Assembly: GCA_949358305.1 (NCBI GenBank)
Contig: OX442321.1
Coordinates: 1,302,001 to 1,366,000, forward strand
Reading direction: 5' to 3'
DNA from: Strigamia acuminata
Taxonomy: Eukaryota; Arthropoda; Chilopoda; Geophilomorpha; Linotaeniidae
DNA: 64,000 bases
In this document: positions 53,036 to 63,539 of the stretch, piece by piece
Layout of the letters: every line of letters begins with the position of its first letter
Position numbering within the stretch: position 1 is the first letter of the stretch
Translations under genes and position numbers: made by a program
The notes under the pieces: generated by a model
Database searches by the model: none
Told to the model about the DNA's origin: nothing
Seen by the model: only the letters and a program-made list of their open reading frames with translations

Positions 53036-53256
53036 CCCAAAATGAGACTCCCAACCCTGACCATGTGCATCGGTCGCCAAAAACAGTCACGGCTAATCTT
53101 AGAACAAGCGGAAACCAACGAATGTTTCCTAACGTCAGACGATGCCCCGAGTTCACAATGGAAATGAGCCCTAACCCTAATAACAATAGTGTTGTATTTG
53201 ATCAAGCCTATGACGTCACAGTTCGGGTTCCAGAACCGGGTCAAATTCCCGAATAA
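53036..53256 (+). other. Candidate plus-strand terminal exon, orphan
   Basis: A convincing acceptor TTATTTTTAG opens into TQNETPNPDHVHRSPKTV and stays open to TAA at 53254-53256, overlapped by AATAAA. No family recognised and no upstream exon found. The minus strand also has a frame over 53265-52936. Either may be chance. Confidence 0.25.
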
Positions 53257-53320
53257 AATGTCCATCTCTTTTAAGAAATGCGGAATAAAAGATTTTTAAA
53301 AATGCTAAAATGTATCTCAC

Positions 53321-53434
53321 GTTTGTTTCGTCGGTCGGTGTGGTTTTCTCGGACAAAAAGGAAGTTGTTTCGGTGAAATCCGAGTCGAGATCGAGCAACA
53401 AACTCGATCTTTGTGGCACCCAGAGTGCGGCCAT
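53321..53434 (-). CDS. Possible first coding exon of unknown minus-strand transcript
   Basis: ATG 53434 (context AGTGATGGCC) begins MAALWVPQRSSLLLDLDSDF and runs 38 codons to donor AAAC/GTGAGA in phase 0. It lies 650 bp upstream of the PDZ-gene ATG in the same direction. It cannot join exon 1 in frame through any acceptor I see; a phase-0 join to exon 2 at 23943 is formally possible but would lose half the PDZ. Unknown function. Confidence 0.35.
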
Positions 53435-53464
53435 CACTTCAAAGTGTGTGTTCTCGGTGTTTCA

Positions 53465-53557
53465 ATGGCGCTATCATTAAGAGCGTACAACAATCTGATG
53501 GCACAAATGTACGGCGTGGGCGACGACAGTGCTGCATTTGGAACAATTTATTTATGA
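53465..53557 (+). CDS. Possible 30-codon small ORF
   Basis: TTTCAATGGCG start, MALSLRAYNNLMAQMYGVGD and stop at 53555-53557. Its ATG lies 31 bp from the divergent ATG at 53434. Codon composition is reasonable but the length allows chance. Confidence 0.2.
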   Translation: MALSLRAYNNLMAQMYGVGDDSAAFGTIYL

Positions 53558-55553
53558 ATTAAAAAAAATATTTTTCATGTTTTTTTAGTTTTTACTACCT
53601 GGAAAAATTCGATACACTCTTAAAAACGCTTAAAATGTTATAAAAACGTCCCGCGACGAAACGTCAATCCCCAAGGTTGCGGTAGCAGACGGAATTAACC
53701 GTAGCGACGTCTGGTGTTGAAAGCGAACAATTTCAAAAATTATTACAATAATCATATATTATTTATAAATAATATCGAGAATGAAATAAAACATGTTTAA
53801 AATTAATGATTTGTTTTTATGTAGTACGTGTTTACCTCAAATACAGCGCCATCCATCGCCGGTTTTGTTTATTTCTACGCTAGTGGCCGGCCATTTTGAT
53901 TTATGGTTTCTTCGTGTGTTTTTTAAATAAAAATAATAAATTTGCAATCGATCAATCTCAAAATTTATTTTCCTTTTATTCATATAACCTAAATGAGATG
54001 ACTCGCCAAATCAGAACATCCAGTTGTGGTTAAAGTTACACAAAACATAAAAGGGTTAAATAAGTCAACTGCTATCACAGCAAAAAACGAACCACAACCA
54101 CCGGACCAAATAACACAAAAATACACTTTTTCTTCCTTTTCTTTTCTCAACGTGGTTTTTTGTTTTAAATCCTTTTCATCATCCAAATAATTCCCGAATT
54201 TCTCAATAAAAATTTAAGCTCCAAATCAAAAATAATTCAAACTTTAAACACAAAAAAATTCTTGTATTTACACGATGTTCTGAAATGGGACTGTGATTTG
54301 AGGGATAAAAAAAAAGAAAAAAGATTTAAATAATTTTAAATTATCATATATAAAAAAAAAATAATAATAATTAATTAATTAATTAAACAAACTTGCGGTG
54401 CACAAAAAGAAAAGAAAAAAAATAAAATCACAACAAAAACACAAAAACGGAAATCTACTCATTTCGCAGATTATTTACACTTTTACTTGTAAAAACACGA
54501 ACAAAAAAATTTATTCATAAAACCAAACGAGCCACGAAATAAAAAAACCAAAAAAACCAAAAAATCTAAAAAACACAAAAAAAAACAACAAAAAATCAAA
54601 ATGGCACATCCGTTTCTCAATTATACGTTTTTCCAACATAAAAATCGTAATTCCATTAAAAAAAACACAAAAAACAAAAAAATAAAACAAAAAAAAAATC
54701 AATTTTTATTGCAAACTCTGTAATATCAGTTGATATGCATCAAAAAAATTAAAAACTAAAAACTGCATAAATTAACATGAAAATAAAATAAAACAACAAT
54801 TTTTTCCATCATAATTGATCAAATTTTAAAAGAAAAACCCTTTACAGAGCTTGCAAACCAAGAGAATGAGGCAGCTGGAATCAAGGCAAGTGAAATGAAT
54901 GAATGACCGCACACAATTCGCACAAATGAGGGTTGGGGGGAGGGAAAGGGCAAATCGGCGCTTTTTTTACCCGTGTTTATTTACATTTGGATTCAAGCTG
55001 TTAATTCTGATTTTGCATTAAGGAATGGTGCAAGCACTTATCAAAAAACATCAAATTTCATCTAATTTTTAATAAAACAACATTAAACCCGCTGTTAATT
55101 CAACCTAATCGAAATAAACACAAAAAATGAACAGAAAAATCAATTTTTCCAAAAAAAACGAAAAAAAAAACATAAAAAATTATTTTTCCAAAAAAAAACG
55201 AAAAAAAAAACATAAAAATTATTTTTTTCTAAACAAACACAAAAAAATTATAATTTGTGTAGAAATTCGAGGGTCCAAGGGGGACGGGGGGGTCAAGGTG
55301 GCGGTTGTTACATACCCAACAAAAATAACCCCCCTTTGAACCATTTTAATCGCCCCCGTCTAATGATATTTAATAATCCGTGAAAATCTGTTTTTCATTA
55401 ATTTATTAATTTTTTTCAAATTTTTTCAAATTTCTTTTATATTTTTATTTTTTTTTTAGATTTTTAAATTTTTTTTATTTTTATTTTTTTTTGGGATTTC
55501 TTAGAATTTTGTTGTTGTTTTGCTTTGAAATCGTTGTCGAAACGTTGGTTCGG
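53558..55553. other. G3BP 3' flank and spacer
   Basis: Very A-rich. Plausible G3BP 3'UTR extends from 55553 leftward; several minus-strand AATAAA matches exist (near 54700 and 53950) but the end is not fixed. Otherwise only poly-A/T tracts and a GGCCGGCCATTTTG patch at 53885. Confidence 0.45.
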
Positions 55554-55796
55554 TTAACGTCGCGGTCCTCCGTAGCCCCCTCCGCCACCTCTGCCCCCAC
55601 CTCGGCCGTTCTCGTTTCTGTTCATGCCGCCGCCCGGGCCGCCGCCGCCGCGTCCTCCTCGGCCGGATCCCATCGGTCTGTTCATGCCGCCGCGGCCGAG
55701 AGGTCTCCCGTCGCCGCCGCCGCCGACTCGCATGTCCCCGCGCGGTTTGGCTTTCTTCTCCTCAACGTTCAAACGATGTGATCCGTACATGATGGG
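55554..55796 (-). CDS. G3BP: G3BP exon 8 (RRM end, RGG tail, stop)
   Basis: Acceptor TTTTCCCAG then [15 protein letters not shown] and an Arg/Gly-rich tail with several RGG and GGGG blocks, stop TAA at 55554-55556. LNVEEKK closes the RRM in G3BP proteins. Confidence 0.92.
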   Translation of the reverse strand, partial: PIMYGSHRLNVEEKKAKPRGDMRVGGGGDGRPLGRGGMNRPMGSGRGGRGGGGPGGGMNRNENGRGGGRGGGGGYGGPRR

Positions 55797-58700
55797 CTGG
55801 GAAAAAATATATAAAACGATTAATTTACAACAAACAAACAAAATCAGTTCAAATTAGTTGTTTTTAATTGATTTTAAAGAGATTTTATAAAAAATTTCAC
55901 GAAAAAATCCGATTTTAAAACGAATTTCATGAAAATTTCACAAAAAAATCCGATTTTGAAACGAATTTCATGAAAATTTCACGACAAAATTAAATTTTAA
56001 ACGAAAATTTCACACAAATCGGATTTTTAATAGAATTTAACAAAAATTTCACTGAAAAATTCAATTTCTAATGAAATTTCATCAAACTTTACCGAAAAAT
56101 CGGTTTTGTGTGAAATTTCCATTTAAAATTAAATTTTATCGTAAAATTTTCATTTAAAATTAAATTTTATCGTAAAATTTTCATTTAAAATTAAATTTTA
56201 TCGTAAAATTTTCATTTAAAATTGAATTTTATCGTAAAAATTTTATGAAACTTGTTTCAAATTTGGATGAAATGCCATCGGAAATTGAATTTTTCAGTGA
56301 AATTTTTATTAATTCCATTAAAAATTCAATTTCTAACCGATTTTTAGCAAAAATACGACAAAAAAATCCATTTTCCAAATCAAATCTCACAAACAATTAC
56401 TTTTTCAACCACTAACAACCAAATATCGACTCAATCCAATAAACATTAAACAAAAACAAAACCAAATACGAACCTTTGAGCCCAAAACTTGTGAAACCGT
56501 ATCCAAATCCTCAAAAATAATAAACCCGTAATTCTGTAACAAAACAACCAGCATCAAAACCAAATTCCACGCAAAACAAACCCTCTCAGCTTACAGGTGT
56601 AATCCGACCCAAATTGCCCTGCTTCGGCTGCCCTCTGTTGTTGATTCGCACGTCCGCCACCGGCCCGAACGTCGAAAAATGGTCCTTCAGCTCGTCCTCC
56701 GTCATATTCTGCGGCAAATTCCCCACAAACACCTGATGCGTGTCGGGATGCGACGGCGGGCGCCGTCTATCCCCATCCCCGCTATCGTCGAAGTTCCTCG
56801 GCGGTCCGCGGTCACGTGGGTACATCTTATCGTTATGAAAACTGAAATTACTGCCAAAAAACAATTAAATAAATCCAAACAACCCAATAAAAAGCAACGC
56901 ACTTCATTCCGCCGCGCATCGTGTTCTGGGGCCGGGTGCGCTGCATCCGGGGCCGATCGATGAACGGGCTGCCGTCGTTCGGCTTCGACTCCATCCGGTT
57001 GTTGTTCGTGGGCCCACTCATCGGCGCGTTCGACGGCGGCAAATGGTTGGTCACGTCGGGTTTCAGCGGCAACGGCGACGGTTTGCTCGTCGTCACCGAA
57101 TGCCAGTTCGTCACGAGCGGCGGCGCGGCGTTCGGGCCCCCGAGACCCAATCCTGGGCTCGCGTTCTTGCTCACCATGTTCGCGTACGTCTTGGGTTCGT
57201 TGGAAGCTGCAAAAAAATCGATTTTCTCCATTAAAAACGCGTTAAAACGACTAAAATTAATCGATTTTACATGATTCGGACTGGTACGCATGCGTCAACG
57301 GGTCGTCGACGCTCATTTCCGGCGACTGCGAAGGTGGAGCGCGTTTCTCCTCAAAACTGCGTTCGTTCTCGTTCATCGCCAGCGACTCCAGCTGCTCCAC
57401 TTCGGTCGGCACGGGCGACGACGCCGTTTGCCGAATAGTAGCCGGGGCCGGGATCTCGGCCACCACTGCGATTTCCTCGATGTGCGCCGTCCCGTTGGTC
57501 ACCGGCTGCTGCTCGAAGAACGGCGACACGTTGTGGTCGGCCACCACGTCCGAAGCGTCCGATATTTCCGGATGATCTTCCTCCGTCTCCGATTCTGTTC
57601 AAAATAAATTAAATTTAAATTTTTAGAAATTTAATTTTAAAAAAAGTTCGTTTTCGCGGTACCGGCCGTTCCTTCCTTGGTGTCCGTATCTTCATCCTCG
57701 GGAAAGATTTCGTCCTGGTAGCGAAAGATGTCGTTGTGGACATAGTAGCGTCGCGGGGATTGTTGAGCCAACACAAACGTCTGCATGAATCGTCTCATGG
57801 GTTCGCCGTTGTTGCTCAATTCCCCCGTCACCTGAACCACAACCCCGTCTCCGATCGTGCCGAGGCTGTCCACTTGACGAATCTTCGCATGGCAGTCGCG
57901 AAAGTCCAGATCCATGATTTTATGGTGAATATCCTACAAAAAATCAACAAATCCCATCATTCAACGTCTAAAAATGTCTAATTTACATCATTCAATAAGT
58001 ATAATGTGTAATTTACACCATTCAACGTGTAAAAACCTCCAATTTACACCATTCATCGGCTAAAAATGTCTAATTTACATCATTCAACAAGTATAATGTG
58101 TAATTTACACCATTCAACAGGTATAATGTGTAATTTACACCATTCAACAGGTATAATGTGTAATTTTCACCATTCAACGTGTAAAAATGTCTAATTTACA
58201 TCATTCAACGTGTAAAAATGTCTAATTTACTTCATTCAACAGTAAAAATGTCTAATTTACATCATTCAACGTGTAAAAATGTCTAACTTACATCATTCAA
58301 CATGTATAAAGTGTAATTTACACCTTTCAACGTGTAAAAATGTCTAATTTACACCATTCATCGTCTAAAAATGTCTAATTTACATCATTCAACATGTAAA
58401 AATATCTAATTTACATCATGCAACAAGTAAAATGTGTAAATTACACCATTCAACACGTATAATATGTAATTTACACCTTTCAACGTGTAAAAATGTTTAA
58501 TTTACATCATTTAACGTCTAAAAATGTGTAATTTACACAATTCAACAGCTATAATGTGTAATTTACACCTTTCAACGGATAAAATGTGTAATCTACATAG
58601 TTTTACACCCTTTAAATTGTAAAAATGTGCAAATTAAATCGTTTTACACCCTTTAAATTGTAAAAATGTGCAAATTAAATCGTTTTACACCCTTTAAATT

Positions 58701-59591
58701 GTAAAAATGTGCAAATTACATCGTTTTACACCCTTTAAATTGTAAAAATGTGCAAATTACATCGTTTTACACCCTTTAAATTGTAAAAATGTGCAAATTA
58801 CATCGTTTTACACCCTTTAAATTGTAAAAATGTGCAAATTACATCGTTTTACACCAATAAATTGTAAAAATCTGCAAATTACATCGTTCCACGTGTAAAA
58901 ACATCTTCTTTTAATTTTTAAACGCACAAAACGAGTGATTAACATCGCTTTGGACGTAAACCATTCATTTCTGATCAATGCGCAATTAATAATTGACCAA
59001 AAACTCGCTTAACCACCGTTAAACCGCAGCTCCTGGGTGTCCCCACGATCAATAAACTTGTTCAGATTAAATTCAACGACACAAAAGCAAAGGGTCGTTG
59101 ATTCAGCAGGCAAGCTGACAACCGACTTCGCATTCAGACGCAAATTAACTCATCACAACAAAACGAAAACAAAAAAATTAAAAAAAATAAAAAACGTCGA
59201 CCCTTTCTATTACATTTTGACCATAAACAGGTTCCACTTCTTTCCCGGGTTGATCGATGCCACCGTGGACAAACGACGAATTGCTGTTATAGAATCTGGA
59301 AAGAAAAACACAAAAAAACGTGAAAAATCTGCGTTTTTGAGCCAAAAAAGGCGAAAATTTCTGCTCAGTTCAATTCGTCGACACAACAACGAAGGGTCTT
59401 TGAGTCAGCAGGCAGTGTGACGACCAACTTCGCGTTCAGACGCAAATTATATCATCATAACAGACAAAACGAACGCCGGTTCGCTCAAATAACCTGTGCA
59501 ATTGCTGAGGCTCTTCGTTCAGCATGGTGTAGTATTGCCGAACGAACTCGTGGCCCACATGCTGAGGAGGAGTCGGTGTTTCCATCACCAT
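55554..59591 (-). CDS. G3BP: G3BP / Rasputin stress-granule RNA-binding protein (complete)
   Basis: Eight coding exons in phase: 59494-59591, 59214-59295, 57663-57933, 57594-57271, 57206-56903, 56850-56595, 56533-56474 and 55796-55554, giving 545 residues. The [20 protein letters not shown] start (second of three in-line ATGs) parallels vertebrate G3BP1. Residues ~5-125 are an NTF2-like dimer domain ([33 protein letters not shown]); ~130-350 acidic and disordered; ~399-480 an RRM with VFVGNL (RNP2) and NYGFIIF (RNP1); then an RGG/GGG tail ending GGYGGPRR. G3BP nucleates stress granules by RNA-driven condensation in the cytoplasm. Introns 3-6 are 52-68 bp. Confidence 0.93.
56105..56240. repeat. 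Tandem array, 31-bp unit with TTAAATTTTATCGTAAAATT
   Basis: About four near-perfect copies in G3BP intron 7, in a wider region of related TTTCA(C/T)GAAAATTTCA repeats (55880-56100). Confidence 0.85.
56474..56533 (-). CDS. G3BP: G3BP exon 7 (RNP1 exon)
   Basis: A 60-nt exon, acceptor GTTACAG, encoding [20 protein letters not shown], i.e. RRM strand beta-3 and helix 2; donor AAAG/GTTCGT. Confidence 0.88.
56595..56850 (-). CDS. G3BP: G3BP exon 6 (first half of RRM)
   Basis: Carries [20 protein letters not shown] and [18 protein letters not shown]; donor ACACCT/GTAAGC. The loop before RNP1 ([14 protein letters not shown]) looks several residues longer than usual. Confidence 0.9.
56903..57206 (-). 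CDS. G3BP: G3BP exon 5 (disordered linker)
   Basis: Starts [15 protein letters not shown], matching the conserved SW/YA-M-SKN patch before the RRM in family members. Rich in Pro, Asn, Ser and Gly; donor GAATGAA/GTGCGT. Confidence 0.85.
57271..57594 (-). CDS. G3BP: G3BP exon 4 (acidic disordered region)
   Basis: Starts after GAACAG with [13 protein letters not shown]; Glu/Pro/Val-rich; ends TCAT/GTAAAA. Corresponds to the acidic region that keeps G3BP autoinhibited in vertebrates. Confidence 0.85.
57663..57933 (-). CDS. G3BP: G3BP exon 3 (rest of NTF2-like domain)
   Basis: Acceptor TTTTTGTAG then [40 protein letters not shown] and [16 protein letters not shown]; donor GCCG/GTACCG. Highly similar to the family core. 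Confidence 0.93.
57960..58600. repeat. Tandem array, ~31-bp unit with TTTACATCATTCAACGTGTA
   Basis: About twenty copies in G3BP intron 2, variants CATCATTCAACGTGTAAAAA and CACCATTCAACAGGTATAAT intermixed. Confidence 0.9.
58601..58890. repeat. Tandem array, 41-bp unit with TTTTACACCCTTTAAATTGT
   Basis: Seven near-identical copies adjoining the 31-bp array, apparently derived from it (shared GTAAAAATGT). Confidence 0.9.
59050..59168. repeat. Intronic duplicate, G3BP intron 2 copy
   Basis: Shares CAGCAGGCA, TTCAGACGCAAATTA and ACAAAACGAA with 59364-59474 in the same orientation. Confidence 0.8.
59214..59295 (-). CDS. G3BP: G3BP exon 2 (NTF2-like domain)
   Basis: 82 nt encoding [20 protein letters not shown] and EPVYGQN; donor AAAAT/GTAATA. 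The FVHGG and VYGQ motifs are diagnostic of the G3BP NTF2-like domain. Confidence 0.88.
59364..59474. repeat. Intronic duplicate, G3BP intron 1 copy
   Basis: About 110 bp similar to 59050-59168; the pair brackets coding exon 2 without including it. Confidence 0.8.
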
Positions 59592-59611
59592 CACCATACG
59601 TTTTCAGTAGA
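59494..59611 (-). CDS. G3BP: G3BP exon with start codon
   Basis: Acceptor TTTGTGGCAG at 59612-59613 opens a 20-nt UTR then three in-frame ATGs (59597, 59591, 59585). ATG 59591 is preferred because MVME matches G3BP N-termini. Ends CACAG/GTTATT. Confidence 0.85.
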
Positions 59612-60120
59612 CTGCCACAAACAAAATCAATTGAATTTTATCTAGAAAAAAATAAATAAAAAATAAAAAAATTAATAAAAATTTCAAAAAATTTCAAAAA
59701 ATTAATTTTTTTTTTTAAAAAAATTTTAAAAAATTACAAAAAAAAATATATTTGTTTATAAATGTGACTAAAATCGCCTAATTCGTCATTTTTCGCCCGT
59801 TTATTCGTGTTTGAAGAGCGAAAAGTGAAAGCAGGGTTCAATGGCGCGCCACAGACCCGGCGACCAACACGTTGTGTCGCTTCAAATTTCGCATTTTCCG
59901 CCGTTTTCGTCGCCTTTTAACCGTTCTAAGCGTCAAATACCTGTCGATCGAGGTCGGGCGGTGTTTTTTTGTCGGTGTGGAAGTGTCGGATCGGGGTAAA
60001 TTGGCGGGGGAGGCGAAATGGTGTCGAAATTGAGGTGTCGTTTAAGCCTAACGATTGTCTGATTCATCCAGTTAGTCAAACGGGATTTCACGCGGGTTTT
60101 GGTCGATCCGCACGGCTTAC

Positions 60121-60300
60121 CTTGACTGTTTATCACTTGAGCTGAGCAGCGATCTTCGATTTTCTATAGCATTAGATTCAACTAAGGATTGATTAAAAGT
60201 TTCAGTTTGTATTTGTGAAATTACGGCCCAAAGAACGTAACAACACACATGCACCGACTTCTAGAGAGTTACAATCTAGCTTTTCACTGCGCATGCGCAC
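60121..60300 (-). promoter_or_regulatory. G3BP: G3BP non-coding first exon and promoter
   Basis: Donor GTCAAG/GTAAGC at 60121 matches the acceptor at 59612, giving a 509-bp 5'UTR intron. An NRF1-like palindrome TGCGCATGCGCA at 60288-60299 suggests the start site is nearby. Exact start unknown. Confidence 0.6.
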
Positions 60301-61439
60301 AATGGATGACTTGACTAGTCTCGTACCGACTGTATGTCAACAAAACGCGTCATTCCGTTTATTTCGTTAGCAACGTGATGAATCGTTCGTTTTTCTTTGG
60401 AATTCAACATTTAATAATTTTGGAAAATTGATTGATACGTTATCAATTATCACACTTCATTTTATTAATGTGTGACACTTTTATTTTTCTTAGCTCGGGT
60501 AGAGGCTAGCCCTTTCGCCCACATCTGTGAGCCCCGTATCCCTTTCACTCTTTTGTAATAATAAACGGTGTGAGAAGCGCTTTAGATTCACTCGCTTTAA
60601 TAAAAACAAATTGTCACCAGATGGCGAAACATCTTTGTGCGCTTTTATTTATTTATGCCGATAAAATGGGTGTCAAAACGAAAGAAATTAAATTTTAATT
60701 AAATTTTCGTTTTGATCGCGTTTAGTACCGGTTTGAATTCCGTAAAATACAAAATTCCGCCACCAGATGTCCCCAATCGCCAAAACGAAGCCGCCATATT
60801 TGCAAATGGCGGGACATTTGTAAATTTAAAACTTATTAAAGGAACTTCCAACCAAATAAATGCTTAAATTTCCCCACCAAAACATCCACAATTATAAAAA
60901 TCATTACAAAAATCTCCCTCGTTTGTTCCCACGTATAAATTCACGCTTCGTATACAACTAAACATCAAACCGCTTTAAAAACCATTCTATAAATTCTTAA
61001 TCCAAAGATGTATTTAAAAATCCATTTATTATTCCCTCACAAAGTAAATAAAAATTTAATGCGCTAGTCAAATGAAAAGCCGATTATTCGCCAAATAAAT
61101 TACTAACGTCACCCAAACCACGCAAAATTCTTTATTTCATTTCATTCATTTATTCATTTAAAAATAAATCAATTAAAAGCGATGACGTGTTGCAATAAAA
61201 GCGTAAGAGCATTATTTGAAACTTGTCACTCTTGTTGATCGCCTGCCTACTTTAATCACTCACTCTGGTGACGAGAAGCAGCAGCTGCCGATTTATGCAG
61301 CATCGGCCGACGCCTGTGCCGTGTTTACTCTTTTCGCTTAAGCTTCCGGTATTCCGCACTTAAGCGGCTTACGCGCTTTGATTGGTCCGATCGCTTTAGA
61401 GGATTAGAAAAGGGCTTTCCCGCCGTGTTAGGGAGGGAA

Positions 61440-61485
61440 GGGAACGAGAAGAGAAGAGAAGAGAAGAGAGAAGAGAAAGAAGGCA
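61440..61485. repeat. GAGAAGA microsatellite
   Basis: Purine tract of AGAAG/GAGAA units. Confidence 0.85.
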
Positions 61486-61553
61486 ATGGGAGTGTTTTTT
61501 TATTCCCTCCTCCGCCTCCGCCTCCCGCTCGCTCCTGCTAATGCACTCGATCA

Positions 61554-61568
61554 ACAGCAGAGGGCGCC
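61554..61568. promoter_or_regulatory. CTCF-core-like site
   Basis: CAGCAGAGGGCGCCA resembles the conserved CTCF core; between two divergently placed promoters. Motif-only evidence. Confidence 0.35.
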
Positions 61569-61936
61569 AAAGAGAAAGAAAATATGCACGTGGTGAAATG
61601 CCAAAAGATTTCATCCAGCAAATTCCTTTGTCGATTTTTCAAGATAGCACTTTAGGTATAAAACACAGTTGTGTGTCTTAGAAGAGAAATGGAAGAAAAG
61701 AAAGAAATAAAGGGGGTATTGTAACGTTGTTGGTGTTTTTATGGATAATGTCAAGTGTCACGTCACTTTTACTTCGCTAATCCGCTGTCCGTCATTCTTC
61801 GGGTCTTGTAAAGGAAATGCTGTTGATGTCGAGTTTGTTGCTCGCAGTTTGGAGATCAAAGTTTCCGTTTGTGCGCCTCTTCGTGTTTCTAAATAAAGCG
61901 TTAATTAAATTAAACATTAATACTAAATTAAACATA

Positions 61937-62181
61937 AAGGGTGTCCCAAAATTAACGCAAGATTTGAACGAACGGGCTGTGTGGCATGAGGCACCGTCTT
62001 GTTGAAACCACATATTGGCCACATCAATATCATCCAATTTCGGCAGAAAGAAGTGTGTAACGCTCCATTTTTACTAACCCTAAACTATCAGCTGTCAAAT
62101 TATTTTTTTTTTAGGGTTGGCAGCCATTTACTGCACAAATGGCGGCAAATTCAAATCTTGCGTTAATTTTGGGACACCCTT
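61937..62181 (-). mobile_element. Deleted mariner-like element with transposase remnant
   Basis: Ends AAGGGTGTCCCAAAATTAAC and complement, TA on both sides (61935-61936, 62182-62183). The minus frame KLDDIDVANMWFQQDGASCH near one end is the second catalytic Asp region of mariner-class transposases, then runs straight into the terminal repeat; nearly all the transposase gene is gone. Confidence 0.75.
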
Positions 62182-62341
62182 TAGAACTGAAATGAACGGA
62201 GAACCAATTGTGTATAATGCAAGAATATAGAAATTAGTTTGTTACTCACGACTTTGTCGTCGTGGGTGGTTCCAGTGGGGTACAGGACTCAGGAAGGGGG
62301 TGACGGCCGAAGGTGGGTGCCATCACGGACTCAATATGTCA

Positions 62342-62579
62342 CAGGGCCGGATTTAGATATTGCTGGGCCTAAGCACAATATCTATTTGGGTTCCCTCTCC
62401 AAAAGGAAAAAGTTTAATTTTAATATTGTGTGTTATATTTCTGATTTAAATACATTGATTCACATCAAAATCATTGTTACATTTTTTTCGTGGGAAATTA
62501 TGGGTTTTTTTCTGGGGTCTTTGATAGGTGGGGGCCCCTAAGGAACTGCTTATTTAGCTTATACGTAAATCTGGCTCTG
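62342..62579. mobile_element. hAT-like MITE
   Basis: CAGGGCCGGATTTAGATATT at left and inverse GTAAATCTGGCTCTG at right, matching hAT-type CAGRGCC ends. 238 bp; no matching 8-bp flank duplication seen. Confidence 0.6.
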
Positions 62580-62689
62580 AACTGCTAAGGAATTGTTTTA
62601 ATTTTGTTAAAAATTGACTAAGGTTTGACTGGGTTTATTAAAATTTGTCAAAAATTGAATCAAAATTTGTCAAAAATGAATCAAAATTA

Positions 62690-62930
62690 GTTAAAAATGT
62701 ATTAAAATTGGTTAAAAATGTATTAAAATTGGTTAAAAATGTATTAAAATTGGTTAAAAATGTATTAAAATTGGTTAAAAATGTATTAAAATTAGTTAAA
62801 AATGTATTAAAATTGGTTAAAAATGTATTAAAATTGGTTAAAAATGTATTAAAATTGGTTAAAAATGTATTAAAATTGGTTAAAAATGTATTAAAATTGG
62901 TTAAAAATGTATTAAAATTGGTTAAAAATT
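62690..62930. repeat. Tandem array, 21-bp unit with AAAATGTATTAAAATTGGTT
   Basis: About eleven near-perfect copies. Because 21 is a multiple of three it yields a spurious plus-strand frame repeating LVKNVLK. Confidence 0.95.
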
Positions 62931-63171
62931 TCTATTTAAAAAAATCAGTCAAAATTGGTCAATAACTAGACGAAATTGGTCAAAAACTAAACGAAACTGG
63001 TCAAAAACTAAACGTAATTTGTGAAAATTTTCCGAATTTGACCAAAATTTTCCGATTTTGACTAAAATTTCCCGAATTTGGTAAATCTTTGAGTGAGTGG
63101 GCGTGGCAAACCCCCTCCGTTTCAAATCCGCTTTGCCCGACGGAAAAGTGGAGACTAGATTCAAGATGCTC

Positions 63172-63181
63172 GCGCATGCGC
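63172..63181. promoter_or_regulatory. NRF1-like palindrome
   Basis: GCGCATGCGC, about 370 bp upstream of the putative first exon at 63540. Confidence 0.4.
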
Positions 63182-63463
63182 ATCGTTTCATATGCAAGCA
63201 GCTCAGCGCTAAGAACTTTTGAGTTTCTATTTTTTCCCTCTCTCTCTCGCGTCCCCCCTCAGCGTCTCTCCATTTTTTCTCTTAAACTTTTCCTCCCAGC
63301 TTCCGCTTGTCTATCTCCTCGTGCATTTCGCTATAACGAGAGAGCGGATTGCTCGTTACAACGAACTTTGGAAATCACATACAAAGATAGAATTGCCACT
63401 TTTTATCCTTTTGCGCGCGTAAAGAGAAAGAAAAGTGTGTGAGATGGGGTGGTGAGGTGAGGT

Positions 63464-63488
63464 GGGTGGGTGGGGGTGGGGAGGGGGG
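63464..63488 (+). promoter_or_regulatory. G-quadruplex-prone tract
   Basis: Five runs of three or more G separated by single T or A. Lies just before a CpG-rich putative first exon. Confidence 0.55.
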
Positions 63489-63539
63489 TTCCGATGGCAA
63501 CGGGATGGGTGGAGAGGGAAGGGGGTTCCATGCTAATAG

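Larger units (their letters stand above)
60301..61930. other. Intergenic spacer right of G3BP
   Basis: No coding exon recognised. Contains CACCAGATGGCG near 60615, CAGCAGAGGGCGCC at about 61555-61568 (both CTCF-core-like) and GAGAAGA repeats. Confidence 0.45.

Noticed and set aside
59933-60136. 67-codon minus frame near the G3BP 5' end
   Set aside because: Spans the 5'UTR donor and the intron; not compatible with G3BP splicing.
62645-62965. 106-codon plus frame repeating LVKNVLK
   Set aside because: Pure product of a 21-bp tandem repeat whose length is a multiple of three.
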